DNA of 64,000 nt from Paenibacillus silvestris (GCF_009882985.1 NZ_WTUZ01000037.1:1-64000), one strand, 5' to 3'. Shown: positions 1-8,203, counted from the stretch's first letter. Translations and numbers: made by a program. The notes: generated from the sequence alone by a model not told the origin.

Positions 1-42
1 ATACATAGATTATTACAATCACAAACGTATCAAATCAAAACT

Positions 43-79
43 AAAAGGCATGAGCCCGGTACAGTACCGAGCTCATGCC
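43..79 (-). terminator. Terminator of the NlpC/P60 gene
   Basis: On the minus strand, nine-base arms GGCATGAGC and GCTCATGCC enclose an inner GGTAC/GTACC pairing and are followed by TTTTAGTTTT. It lies about 70 bases past the stop of the NlpC/P60 gene. Confidence 0.75.
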
Positions 80-150
80 CAACAGGTTGCATAAAACATT
101 TGTCTAACTTTAAGGGGTCACTTCATTTCTCGAAGTCTGCTTTTTGGTCT

Positions 151-1170
151 TTAAAGGGCACTTCCGCCATATAAGAAACGGTACTCCCAGTGACGGTTTT
201 CAAAGGAATCAATGCGAACTCCGCCGCTTTCCTTGGAATATGTCGATAAAATCTGGCCATTGCCTAGATAAATGGCCACGTGTGAGATCGTTTGAGTCGC
301 TTTATTGATACCGCTGTAGTTCGACTTGCTTGTCCCTTTGTAGTCCATGAAAAACATGAGATCACCAGGTTTCAAGTCATGCCAATCGGTTTTGGCATTC
401 CCCTTTGACTTCACATAACTCCCTTGTCCTCTGGAGTCGCTTGGCAGCTTCAAGCCAATCCCATCCAAGAAGGCTTGACGAACGAAGTCAGAACAGTCAA
501 ACGTGCTGGTATTATCACGACTAGAGCCATATTCATAAGGCGTTCCTAAATATTTTTTACCAGCGGCAATGACTTTTTGCGCTTGTTCGCTAGCTGATCC
601 ACCACTTGTACCACCGTTATTGTTCGAATCTCCCGGCGATGTCACGCCTGAAGTTTTTATGTATTTGGAATCCGTGCTGATATAACCTTCCTGACCATCG
701 GATGTTTTTACTTTGTACCAATAACTGTTCACTTTGGACAGGATGGTCACTTTCTCGCCTGCCTTCAAGTAACGAATACGTGCAGCATCCGTACTTGCAC
801 CCTGGCGTAAACTGACGGAGCTTACGATTTGTCCAGTTGACGTTGAACCGCTGTTATTGTTCGAATCTCCTGGCGATGTTTCACCTGAAGTTGTTATGTA
901 TTTGGAATCTGTGCTGATATAACCTTCCCGACCATCGGATGCTCTTACTTTGTACCACCAATTGTTCACTTTGGACAAGATGGTCACTTTCTCGCCTGGT
1001 TTTAAATAACGAATACGTGCGGCATCCACATCTGCACCTTGACGTAAACTGACGGAACTTATAATCTGCCCGGTTGAAGTAGCAGCCGAAGCCTCCTTGG
1101 GTAACGGGACGGTAATTGCGCCAAAAATAAGTGCTGGAACCAGCGCTAGGGTGAGTATTTGTTTCTTCAT
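151..1170 (-). CDS. Secreted SH3b-SH3b-NlpC/P60 peptidoglycan hydrolase
   Basis: A secreted cell-wall endopeptidase of about 340 residues. The N-terminus is a signal peptide (MKKQILTLALVPALIF, likely cut near EASAA). Two nearly identical bacterial SH3 domains follow (about residues 33-92 and 113-172), separated by Ser/Gly/Asn-rich linkers carrying a repeated TSPGDSNNN. The C-terminal NlpC/P60 domain has the catalytic Cys in FDCSDF (about residue 226) and His in SHVAIYLG (about 298). NlpC/P60 enzymes usually cleave D-gamma-glutamyl-diaminopimelate bonds in stem peptides; SH3b domains bind the wall. The start at 1170 is chosen because GGAGG lies 8 bases upstream; an in-frame ATG at 1185 has none. 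The near-identity of the two SH3b repeats suggests recent duplication or gene conversion. Confidence 0.93.
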   Translation of the reverse strand: MKKQILTLALVPALIFGAITVPLPKEASAATSTGQIISSVSLRQGADVDAARIRYLKPGEKVTILSKVNNWWYKVRASDGREGYISTDSKYITTSGETSPGDSNNNSGSTSTGQIVSSVSLRQGASTDAARIRYLKAGEKVTILSKVNSYWYKVKTSDGQEGYISTDSKYIKTSGVTSPGDSNNNGGTSGGSASEQAQKVIAAGKKYLGTPYEYGSSRDNTSTFDCSDFVRQAFLDGIGLKLPSDSRGQGSYVKSKGNAKTDWHDLKPGDLMFFMDYKGTSKSNYSGINKATQTISHVAIYLGNGQILSTYSKESGGVRIDSFENRHWEYRFLYGGSAL

Positions 1171-1185
1171 GTTGTATGCCTCCAT

Positions 1186-1300
1186 AGCGTTCTGCTTTTC
1201 ACATAGTGCACCGACTTTCGTGATCTTGCTTATGCCAGGCTATCCGGCACCGAAAGGCACTGCCTGTTATATCATTTCGCATCGAGAGACATGTTTCAGA
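1186..1300 (-). promoter_or_regulatory. Structured 5' leader of the NlpC/P60 gene (class not identified)
   Basis: Roughly 100 bases between the upstream terminator and the ribosome binding site contain several hairpins on the minus strand. One is GTGCC-TTTC-GGTGC enclosed by AGGC/GCCT (about 1230-1265). NlpC/P60 genes in spore formers are often under c-di-AMP or c-di-GMP riboswitches, but I could not find the conserved core of either class. The promoter is not clear: TATAAC at 1266-1271 lacks a good -35. Confidence 0.25.
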
Positions 1301-1308
1301 GGGTACTA

Positions 1309-1356
1309 ACAAAAAAAGACCATCTTTGCCAGATAACAGCAGGCAGGATGGCCTTT
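1309..1356 (-). terminator. Terminator of the TrpD-like gene
   Basis: On the minus strand, GGCCATCctGCC pairs with GGCaaaGATGGTC around a loop and is followed by seven T. It starts directly after the stop codon at 1357. Confidence 0.8.
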
Positions 1357-2430
1357 CTAACCAATTTTTGCAGAAGAATCATTGTGAGGATAATCTTGTA
1401 ATGTAAAGCGGTGACTCTGATCTACCCATTTTTGCATCACTTTCTGAGCCTCTCTCCTTTGCAGTAAGGACTCCGCTAATTGAAAGCCTTCTTCATAGCT
1501 TCCCACTTTATCGAACCACGTCAACCGCAGTCCCGCATTAAAAATGACATGATCACGCTCCCGCTTTAGCTCCTCCGAATTCTCACCGCCGATAATACGA
1601 CGCAGCGATGAAAGCTGTTCTGCCTTGTCCATGGGCTGCAAGGGTCCGCTCAAAAAGCCGAATTTCTGCGGTTCCACCACGCGCGACTCGTCTCCCCAAG
1701 GGGTGACAATGCGGATTATGCTATTTTGGTAAATAGGCAAATCCTCAGAACCTTCGATACCGTTCACCAAATAGATACTTTGTACGCCGGATCTCATAGA
1801 AATGGGAATGAGCGACTCCATCGTTTTCCGCTGATTGACGCCGATAATCATGTTCATGGAATGTACAGGATTCATCACTTTCTCAATCATATCGATAACT
1901 GTGCGCAGCCCAATCTGCTCACGAACCTGCTTCAGCCTCCCAAGCGGCGGACAGAGTTGATCGGTATGCAGGAAGCCTATGTGCAAGTGAAACAGCATGG
2001 TCTCCCATGCTTTTGCTGATAAATCCATGGCAACGCCGAAGCTTTCCAAAATTTCTTGCATAGCTGTACCCTGTTTGGAAGGGATGGAATCGCCTCCGTG
2101 CAGCACTTGAGAGAAACCCACCGAGGCGAGCAAGAGACTAACCGGTAGTGTAATAGGAAAAAATTGCCGACCTTCCGTAGGGCCTGCACAATTGAGCGAA
2201 TCCGCAAATGCATGATAATTTAAAGAGTAGCTGCGGAAAACGTCAATAAATGCCCTCATCTCTTCATCAGCTTCACCTTTCATGCAAAGCGCCATCAAAA
2301 AAGCGGCACATTGCGCGTCTGTAGAGTCTCCTTTAGCCATCTCATGCGCTGCTTCCAGAGCTTCTTCGTATGTTAGATCACGGGTGTTCCCCTGCTGGCC
2401 CGAGCCAATAGCTTGAATCCATCTTTTCAT
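1357..2430 (-). CDS. Divergent anthranilate phosphoribosyltransferase (TrpD)-like protein
   Basis: A 357-residue member of the TrpD/nucleoside phosphorylase family III fold: an N-terminal helical domain (TYEEALEAAHEMAKG, about residues 21-35) and an alpha/beta domain. The usual KHGN motif reads LHGGDSIPSKQG (about 111-122), and the glycine-rich PRPP motif (GTGGD) is replaced by NCAGPTEGRQFF. The enzyme may therefore not make phosphoribosyl-anthranilate. It stands alone, not in a trp operon, with its own promoter and terminator. The start has a perfect AAAGGAGG nine bases upstream. The family is clear; the substrate is unknown. Confidence 0.75.
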   Translation of the reverse strand: MKRWIQAIGSGQQGNTRDLTYEEALEAAHEMAKGDSTDAQCAAFLMALCMKGEADEEMRAFIDVFRSYSLNYHAFADSLNCAGPTEGRQFFPITLPVSLLLASVGFSQVLHGGDSIPSKQGTAMQEILESFGVAMDLSAKAWETMLFHLHIGFLHTDQLCPPLGRLKQVREQIGLRTVIDMIEKVMNPVHSMNMIIGVNQRKTMESLIPISMRSGVQSIYLVNGIEGSEDLPIYQNSIIRIVTPWGDESRVVEPQKFGFLSGPLQPMDKAEQLSSLRRIIGGENSEELKRERDHVIFNAGLRLTWFDKVGSYEEGFQLAESLLQRREAQKVMQKWVDQSHRFTLQDYPHNDSSAKIG

Positions 2431-2471
2431 CGTTCATCCTCCTTTCTTATTGAACTCCGGTCATTTAATTA

Positions 2472-2490
2472 ATGTTATATTTAATAACAT
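2472..2490. promoter_or_regulatory. 7-bp palindrome downstream of the TrpD-like promoter
   Basis: ATGTTAT-ATTTA-ATAACAT is a perfect inverted repeat in the untranslated leader, about 20 bases past the -10. Its size and position fit a repressor operator; no cognate regulator is known from the sequence. Confidence 0.4.
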
Positions 2491-2511
2491 CATAAGCATT
2501 TGTATAGAGAA

Positions 2512-2540
2512 ATCGTAATACTTTCCAGTTTATATGTCAA
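2512..2540 (-). promoter_or_regulatory. SigA-type promoter of the TrpD-like gene
   Basis: TTGACA (2535-2540) and TACGAT (2512-2517) on the minus strand are separated by 17 bases. They lie about 80 bases upstream of the start codon. Confidence 0.55.
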
Positions 2541-2653
2541 GTATTATGACATTAATCGGGACTCCCATGATGGTACATGGTAGTTACTTCCTATTACACA
2601 AGCCATATTGACATCAAAGCTTACCTGACTTTTCATAAGGATGCCTTTAAACA

Positions 2654-2686
2654 ACAAAAAAACACCCATCCCAAAGGATGAGTGCT
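2654..2686 (-). terminator. Terminator of obg
   Basis: The minus-strand stem CACTCATCC-TTTG-GGATGGGTG is followed by a run of T. It begins a few bases after the obg stop and closes the rplU-to-obg region. Confidence 0.85.
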
Positions 2687-2690
2687 CCCA

Positions 2691-3992
2691 TTAACTCTTT
2701 TCATCAAATTCGAAATCAAAATCACCAATCTGAATCGTCTGCCCGTGCACAGCACCGCGGCTGCGCAAATCTTGATCAATCCCCATGTTACGCAAAATGC
2801 GAGCAAATCGCGCGACGCCATCCTGTGTGCTGAAGTTCGTACGTTTGATCAGCTTCTCAATCGAAGGACTTTCGATGACGAAGACATCATTTACACGGCG
2901 AATCGTGTAATCATTCTCTTCTTGCTTCTCGAAGCGATACACTTTACGCTCTTCTTGCCCGGCTACGCCTTCCACTTCAGGGGCATGCGGAATGCTCTCA
3001 ACAATGTCAGAAATCTTATAGAGAAGCTCCTGCACACCGCCACGGGTTAACGCGGAGATGGGATACACTTCGAGCTCTCTGCCACTTTCGGCAAGCTGCT
3101 CTTTGAACAAGGCAAGGTTATCCTCGGACTCCGGCATGTCCATTTTATTAGCAACAACGATTTGTGGGCGCTGCTCCAATTTGGCGTTATATAGCTTGAT
3201 TTCCTCATTAATCATCAGGAAATCTTGATAAGGATCGCGTCCGTCTGCTGCGGACATGTCCACAACATGCACGATAACTCGCGTCCGTTCAACGTGTCGT
3301 AGAAACTCATGACCAAGACCCACGCCTTCGTGTGCGCCTTCGATCAAACCAGGAAGGTCCGCCATGACGAAGCTGCGTCCGTCACCAACATCGACAACCC
3401 CAAGATTCGGGGTAAGGGTTGTAAAGTGGTACGCTGCGATTTTGGGCTTTGCCGCAGAGACAACCGATAGCAGCGTAGATTTCCCTACGCTAGGGAAGCC
3501 GACTAAGCCGACGTCAGCCATCACTTTCATCTCCAGCACAACCCAGCGCTCTACACCTTCTTCACCGTTCTCGGCAATCTCTGGCGCTGTGATGCGCTGT
3601 GTGACGAAACGCGTGTTGCCACGTCCGCCGCGGCCGCCTTTGGCAATAACAACTTCCTGGCCGTGACGCGTTAAGTCTGCGATGATTTCTTGCGTATCAT
3701 CGTCAATCACGGTCGTGCCTGGCGGAATACGAACGATCATGTCCTCCGCGTTAGCGCCGTGCATGGACTTATTGCGACCCTTTTCACCGCGTTCAGCCTT
3801 AAAGTGCTTCTGATAGCGGAAATCCATGAGCGTACGCAAACCCTCGTCGACGCGAAAAATCACATCGCCGCCGTTGCCTCCGTCACCACCGGCTGGACCG
3901 CCTTCCGGTACATATTTCTCGCGCCGGAACGCAACCAAACCATCGCCGCCGTCGCCGCCTTTTACAAATACCTTCGCTTTATCTACAAACAT
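2691..3992 (-). CDS. obg: GTPase Obg (CgtA)
   Basis: Essential GTPase acting in 50S ribosome assembly and in the stress and sporulation response. The 433 residues show the glycine-rich Obg fold at 1-158 (GGDGGDG, GGPAGGDGGNGGD). A G domain follows with the P-loop GFPSVGKST (165-173), DLPG (212-215) and NKMD (282-285), then a C-terminal OCT domain. The start has GAGGTG with 6 bases' spacing. It follows spo0B by 54 bases, the same spo0B-obg arrangement as in B. subtilis, and ends at a strong terminator. Confidence 0.98.
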   Translation of the reverse strand: MFVDKAKVFVKGGDGGDGLVAFRREKYVPEGGPAGGDGGNGGDVIFRVDEGLRTLMDFRYQKHFKAERGEKGRNKSMHGANAEDMIVRIPPGTTVIDDDTQEIIADLTRHGQEVVIAKGGRGGRGNTRFVTQRITAPEIAENGEEGVERWVVLEMKVMADVGLVGFPSVGKSTLLSVVSAAKPKIAAYHFTTLTPNLGVVDVGDGRSFVMADLPGLIEGAHEGVGLGHEFLRHVERTRVIVHVVDMSAADGRDPYQDFLMINEEIKLYNAKLEQRPQIVVANKMDMPESEDNLALFKEQLAESGRELEVYPISALTRGGVQELLYKISDIVESIPHAPEVEGVAGQEERKVYRFEKQEENDYTIRRVNDVFVIESPSIEKLIKRTNFSTQDGVARFARILRNMGIDQDLRSRGAVHGQTIQIGDFDFEFDEKS

Positions 3993-4046
3993 TTCTACAC
4001 CTCAACTAAGATGAGACTTCGGTCTCTACAGTCCAAAATCCCTCTG

Positions 4047-4802
4047 TTATGTAAGAAACGGCAGTCGTACTGTAATAACCGCTTCTTCCTCTTGCCAATC
4101 GCTATCCTCGAGTGACGATGAATGCGCATGAGAGCGCAACATCTCCTTCACTGCGTTTTCTAGCTGGTCCTTCTGATACGGACCTTGATATACGAAATCA
4201 AGCAGTAAGCCATCTTCTTGAAGCTCGAATTCCAAGCTTAGTTTGCCGCTCTCATCGTCACCTGTTGCCGCATGCGCTTGCACGCATTCAGCTGTTTGCT
4301 TAACCAATCTTTCAATCAGCCCGCTTCGCAAAGGAAGCTGTCCCAAGTTGATCTCTTCATCTAAGGCAACTTCGAGTTCCAAGGACTTAGACTGGACTCG
4401 AAACAACAGCAAGTAAGCAATTAAAGAGGGGATACCCAGCTTGGAGAGATTGCTTTCCTGCTGCATAGTCATTTTTATTTTTTCCATATAAGGCTGCAAA
4501 TTATCAAACTTCTTCAACTGAATATAACCAAATAAAATCTGGGTATCGTTCATCCAATCATGACGCAATCTGTTGATGACCTGAATCAAATTTTTCTGAG
4601 CGAGCTCTTCCTGCTTCTGAAGCTCCTGGTTCCGTTTCTCTTGAACGATGCTTTCCTGCAATTTAAAAGCCGTGTAACCGCAAATGACGATGATTAGGAG
4701 TAATGCCACCCTCACAATCCAGGGGTCAACAAATAACATTCCCGTTAATCCAATGAGCACAAGTGCCAATAAATAAACCTGTGCGCTGCTCACTCGTTTC
4801 AT
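4047..4802 (-). CDS. spo0B: Spo0B-like sporulation phosphotransferase with membrane anchor
   Basis: Spo0B passes phosphate from Spo0F to Spo0A in the sporulation phosphorelay. The phosphoacceptor region RLRHDWMNDTQ (about residues 78-88) carries the histidine in the family's helical-hairpin dimerisation domain; a degenerate kinase-like C-terminal domain follows. Unlike B. subtilis Spo0B, which is soluble, this 251-residue protein begins with two hydrophobic segments (about 8-24 and 28-46), so it is probably membrane bound. Its place directly upstream of obg supports the call. GGAG lies about 10 bases before the ATG. Confidence 0.85.
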   Translation of the reverse strand: MKRVSSAQVYLLALVLIGLTGMLFVDPWIVRVALLLIIVICGYTAFKLQESIVQEKRNQELQKQEELAQKNLIQVINRLRHDWMNDTQILFGYIQLKKFDNLQPYMEKIKMTMQQESNLSKLGIPSLIAYLLLFRVQSKSLELEVALDEEINLGQLPLRSGLIERLVKQTAECVQAHAATGDDESGKLSLEFELQEDGLLLDFVYQGPYQKDQLENAVKEMLRSHAHSSSLEDSDWQEEEAVITVRLPFLT

Positions 4803-4950
4803 TCCTCGTCCGCTCCGTTCTCCCTGCTTTCTAGCCGTTTATCCAGTATAGCATGGCCATCTTGCAAACGTCACCAAACAAATGAGAAAACCTCTGCCCT
4901 TGGCCATCCCACAATGAGTGACCACGTTTAGAGGTTTGCTTCATATTAGG

Positions 4951-4987
4951 AAAAAATCCCTGACGGGCTTATCGCTCGCCAGGGATT
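4951..4987 (-). terminator. Terminator of rplU-prp-rpmA
   Basis: The minus-strand stem AATCCCTGgcgagc...CAGGGATT is followed by six T, directly after the rpmA stop. A second imperfect hairpin (AAACCTC...GAGGTTT) lies 50-100 bases further, in the gap before spo0B. Confidence 0.85.
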
Positions 4988-4991
4988 CTCA

Positions 4992-5303
4992 TTACGCTTC
5001 TAGAGCTGCAGCCACAGGAGCTACATCAACTGGGTATACACTCACTTTTTTGCGATCGCGGCCAAAACGCTCGAATTTCACTACGCCTTGTACCAAAGCG
5101 AAAAGTGTATCATCCGAACCAATACCTACGTTCGTTCCTGGGTGAATTTTCGTACCGCGTTGGCGATAGAGAATGCTTCCTGCAGTAACGGTTTGACCGT
5201 CTGCACGTTTAGCGCCAAGGCGCTTAGAGTGGGAGTCACGTCCGTTCTTCGTGGAACCTACACCCTTCTTGGAAGCGAAAAACTGAAGATCCAATTTCAA
5301 CAT
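4992..5303 (-). CDS. rpmA: 50S ribosomal protein L27
   Basis: L27 of 103 residues. It begins with the Firmicute-type extension MLKLDLQFFA before SKKGVG; this extension must be removed by the protease Prp before the mature N-terminus reaches the peptidyl-transferase centre. The body (GRDSHSKRLG, GQTVTAGSILYRQRG, GDDTLFALVQG-like segment) is canonical. The start lies 4 bases after prp; the AAAGGAGG site is formed by the last codons of prp, so the two are translationally linked. Confidence 0.98.
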   Translation of the reverse strand: MLKLDLQFFASKKGVGSTKNGRDSHSKRLGAKRADGQTVTAGSILYRQRGTKIHPGTNVGIGSDDTLFALVQGVVKFERFGRDRKKVSVYPVDVAPVAAALEA

Positions 5304-5307
5304 GATG

Positions 5308-5661
5308 TTATCCTCCTTTGTTATAGATTGTTTTAATCGTTATATAGTCACCGTAATTGTCTGCAATAGTTTGTAGCATGACGACCATCGACTCCAGAAT
5401 CACTTGGATCTGGCTCCATTTCTCAGGTACAGTTCGAGCGCTATCTGGTATCGTAATATCCATAAAGCCTCGTTCCATCTCGTGAATTGGAATGACACCC
5501 GTTAAGGTTTCAATCGAATTATATGTACCGAACGTAACCGCCGATACTGCAGCACAGACTAAGTCTTTGCCTGGTACGTCAAATTCAGCATGGCCTTCCA
5601 CTACAAAAGATACAATTTGAGGTGAATCCGGTACTAGACGCTTTATGGTCACGTAGATCAT
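5308..5661 (-). CDS. prp: Ribosomal-processing cysteine protease Prp (YsxB)
   Basis: Prp cuts the N-terminal extension of L27 after the LQFFA motif. The 117-residue protein has the catalytic pair of the family: His in GHAEFD (about residue 24) and Cys in DLVCAAVS (about 36). It sits between rplU and rpmA, the invariant position of this gene, 11 bases after rplU. The start has AGAGG seven bases upstream. Confidence 0.96.
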   Translation of the reverse strand: MIYVTIKRLVPDSPQIVSFVVEGHAEFDVPGKDLVCAAVSAVTFGTYNSIETLTGVIPIHEMERGFMDITIPDSARTVPEKWSQIQVILESMVVMLQTIADNYGDYITIKTIYNKGG

Positions 5662-5672
5662 AAGCTCGCCTC

Positions 5673-5984
5673 TTACGCTTGGATTTTCTCAACTACAACT
5701 CTTGTGTATGGTTGACGATGACCTTGCTTTTTGTGGTAGTTCTTTTTCGGTTTGTACTTATACACGATAACTTTCGCGCCTTTGCCGTGTTTCTCCACTT
5801 TCGCGGAAACTGCAGCACCGGATACCAATGGAGCACCTACAACTACGCCGCTCTCTTTGGATACCATAAGCACACGATCAAAAGAAACAACTTCACCTTC
5901 AGCTGCGTTCAATTTCTCGATGTAAAGAACATCGCCCTCTTGAACTTTGTACTGTTTACCACCAGTTTCAATAATTGCGTACAT
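5673..5984 (-). CDS. rplU: 50S ribosomal protein L21
   Basis: L21 of 103 residues beginning MYAIIETGGKQYKV, the usual N-terminus. Start 5984 is preferred over the ATG at 5990 because AGGAGG (5993-5998) is 8 bases from it and only 2 from the other. The C-terminal YKPKKNYHKKQGHRQPYT segment is typical. It is the first gene of the rplU-prp-rpmA unit, with its own promoter and leader. Confidence 0.98.
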   Translation of the reverse strand: MYAIIETGGKQYKVQEGDVLYIEKLNAAEGEVVSFDRVLMVSKESGVVVGAPLVSGAAVSAKVEKHGKGAKVIVYKYKPKKNYHKKQGHRQPYTRVVVEKIQA

Positions 5985-6100
5985 TTTCATGACCTCCTCA
6001 TGTCTCAGACTCGCCTTGTCCAGGTGACGGTCTGGATGAATATCCAAATACCGTACTTCAACCCGTTTCGCGCGGTTACAGCATGCCTAAACAACACACT
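5985..6100 (-). ncRNA. L21 leader RNA
   Basis: About 110 untranslated bases between the promoter and rplU contain GTGTGTTG, AGGCATGCTGTAACC, GCGCGAAACGGG and paired CCAGACC/TCCAGGTG-type segments. This resembles the Firmicute L21 leader, thought to be an autoregulatory binding site for L21. I recognise it by position and by the GCATGC...CCGCGCGAAACGG core as I remember it; a covariance-model search would settle it. Confidence 0.7.
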
Positions 6101-6106
6101 CCGAGT

Positions 6107-6136
6107 ATTATATCACAGAAACATTTTGATATGCAA
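6107..6136 (-). promoter_or_regulatory. rplU promoter
   Basis: TTGCAT (6131-6136) lies 18 bases before a consensus TATAAT (6107-6112), which is preceded by TGA, an extended -10. It begins only 4 bases after the stop codon of the upstream rng gene. Confidence 0.8.
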
Positions 6137-6140
6137 TGTT

Positions 6141-7304
6141 TTATTTGCGTTTTCGCGTCATTTCCAGTAGGCCAAGCTTCGTCCATCCAACGATTATTGT
6201 TTTGGAACGATCCTTACGCACGGCCTGGGTAATGTTCTCCATAACCGCCGCACGGTTTACTTCCGAAATCATATCAATAAAATCAACGATTATAATGCCT
6301 CTAATATTCCGCAGGCGCAAAAGCCTTGGAATCTCACTCGCTGCTTCCCGATTAATATCTGTGACCGTCTGCTCCAAATTAATGGATCCGGTATATCTGC
6401 CTGTATTTACATCAATAACGGTCAACGCTTCGGTCTGATCAATGATCAAGTATCCGCCGCTTGGCAGCCAAATCTTCCGTCTAAAACTTACATTCAGCTC
6501 TTCCGTTACGCCAAACTGATCGAACAGCGGAGTCTTCCGGTCGTAGAAGGCGATTCGCCCTCGCCAACTCGGGTGCTGCTTGCGAAGCAGTTGTCTCATC
6601 TCTTCGAACACTTTGGAATCATTGAGCCAAACTTCGTTTACTTCCGAAGTAATCACATCTCGGGCTAATCGCGGCAGCAGATCAAGATCTTGATAAAGCT
6701 GCGCCGGGGCCTCTGCTCCCTGTGCTTTGGATTGAATCATCTGCCACAATTCCCGCAAATTTTGCAAATCATCACGGATCGCTTCTTCACTTTGACCAAG
6801 CGAACCCGTACGCAGGATAACACCTTCACCTGGAAGCAAATTTCCTTCTGCTAGCTGCTTGAGGCGCTGCCTTTCGGCTTCTAAATCAATTTTACGGGAG
6901 ATTGCAATGTAATCGGCGCCTGGCATGTACACAATCCAGCGGCCAGGAATAGAAACATGTGTCGTTACTCTTGCGCCTTTGGTGCCTTGCGGATCTTTGG
7001 ACACTTGTACCATGAGTAGCTGGCCTACTTCAGCAAGCTCCGTTATCGAAGGTTTAATCTTAGGTTGCTTGTCCAAATGGACAGGGAGGAGATCGTCTAT
7101 ATAAAGAAAGGCATTTTTCGCAAGTCCAATATCGACAAATGCCGCCTGCATGCCGGGAAGTACATTGACGATGCGACCCATGTAGATGCTGCCTGCTCTT
7201 TGGGAATCAAGCGGATACTGCGAATCATACTCAACAAGGCGACCTTCTTCCAGCAATGCCGCTTGTGTAAGCTCCGGTGCGCAGTGAATTATAAGTTGCT
7301 TCAT
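6141..7304 (-). CDS. rng: RNase E/G family endoribonuclease, lacking the C-terminal Zn-link region
   Basis: A 387-residue RNase E/G. It has an S1-like RNA-binding domain near residues 35-125 (GSIYMGRIVNVLPGMQAAFVDIG) and the DNase I-like catalytic part with both metal-binding aspartates in VIDVNTGRYTG and IIIVDFIDM. The chain ends at EMTRKRK; relatives continue from this point into a CPxC zinc link and a small dimerisation domain. Only about 30 bases separate the stop from the rplU promoter and leader, so the end is not a simple frameshift. Activity and oligomeric state may differ from RNase E/G. The start has GAGGTG 7 bases upstream. B. subtilis lacks this gene. Confidence 0.88.
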   Translation of the reverse strand: MKQLIIHCAPELTQAALLEEGRLVEYDSQYPLDSQRAGSIYMGRIVNVLPGMQAAFVDIGLAKNAFLYIDDLLPVHLDKQPKIKPSITELAEVGQLLMVQVSKDPQGTKGARVTTHVSIPGRWIVYMPGADYIAISRKIDLEAERQRLKQLAEGNLLPGEGVILRTGSLGQSEEAIRDDLQNLRELWQMIQSKAQGAEAPAQLYQDLDLLPRLARDVITSEVNEVWLNDSKVFEEMRQLLRKQHPSWRGRIAFYDRKTPLFDQFGVTEELNVSFRRKIWLPSGGYLIIDQTEALTVIDVNTGRYTGSINLEQTVTDINREAASEIPRLLRLRNIRGIIIVDFIDMISEVNRAAVMENITQAVRKDRSKTIIVGWTKLGLLEMTRKRK

Positions 7305-7327
7305 ACACGTTCACCTCACCAGTTATT

Positions 7328-8203
7328 TTACATGAAAAGATCGGAAACTGCACTCCCCGGTTTTTTTCCATCCAAATAACCGCTGACCAGCTGCTGTTCA
7401 GGCAATATAGCTTGAATGCGTCCTGCCTCGTTGACAATGTAAATTAAATGGTATTTTTCCCTCATAAAAAGCTTCAAAGTGTCAGCCATTGTCCGATGCT
7501 TCGTGATGACGATCGGCTGAGCCAAAGTGCCGCGGCTCAATAGCACGCTTACCCGACTGCCGCGGCCAATCAGAAAGCGAAAAAAGTGATACGGCAGCTG
7601 CCGGTACGCATACCAATTTGACACTAGGAGAAAGATGCCGATCACTAATATGTTCAGCGGAAGCTGCCCGCTAATCAGCTGTAATATGGCCATTACAATG
7701 ATGCCAAGACTTAAGAACATAGATATCCAAACCGAATATAGAATCGTGTTGTGGTACGACAGTAGATACCCTAATAGGGACTGCATCACTTTACCGCCAT
7801 CCAGCGGCATCACCGGAAGAAGATTGAATAGCCCGATCATGAGGTTAGCTTCGATAAAATAATCCCACCAACTCGCTGTCCCAACGTCCAGCCATTTCAT
7901 AAGAAGTCCCAGAGCAATCAGCCATACATGCTGCAGTGGACCGGCCAAAGAAACCACGAGCTCTTCCCAGCTCGGTACACTTCCTAACTCATCCACAACC
8001 AGCACTCCGCCGAAGGGGAGTAGTTGGACCTCCCTCACTCGCCAGCCAAAGCCGCCCGCAGCAGCCAGATGACCAAGTTCATGAACGAGTACGATACCGA
8101 ATAAGGTAATGGCCTCAAGAAAATAGCCTGTAAATGCAGATCCAATTAAAATAAGCGTAAATAAAGGGTGGAACCGATAGGTCGTTCCGGCCAATTTAAT
8201 CAA
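7328..8203 (-). CDS. spoIVFB: SpoIVFB-like intramembrane metalloprotease (M50)
   Basis: Site-2-type protease that in Bacillus releases active sigma-K in the mother cell. The zinc motif HELGH is at residues 41-45 and the third ligand is in NLLPVMPLDGG (about Asp135). About six hydrophobic segments precede a C-terminal CBS-like region (about 220-290). It starts with TTG at 8203, overlapping the last 8 bases of spoIVFA; no good SD is visible, so coupled translation is likely. Total length 291 residues. Confidence 0.92.
   Translation of the reverse strand: MIKLAGTTYRFHPLFTLILIGSAFTGYFLEAITLFGIVLVHELGHLAAAGGFGWRVREVQLLPFGGVLVVDELGSVPSWEELVVSLAGPLQHVWLIALGLLMKWLDVGTASWWDYFIEANLMIGLFNLLPVMPLDGGKVMQSLLGYLLSYHNTILYSVWISMFLSLGIIVMAILQLISGQLPLNILVIGIFLLVSNWYAYRQLPYHFFRFLIGRGSRVSVLLSRGTLAQPIVITKHRTMADTLKLFMREKYHLIYIVNEAGRIQAILPEQQLVSGYLDGKKPGSAVSDLFM

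Noticed and set aside
1186..1300. Typical ydaO (c-di-AMP) or GEMM (c-di-GMP) riboswitch
   Set aside because: The conserved cores I know for these classes are missing on both strands.
6100..6141. Frameshift that removed the rng tail
   Set aside because: Only about 30 bases separate the stop from the rplU -10, and no CPxC-like segment is readable in any frame there.
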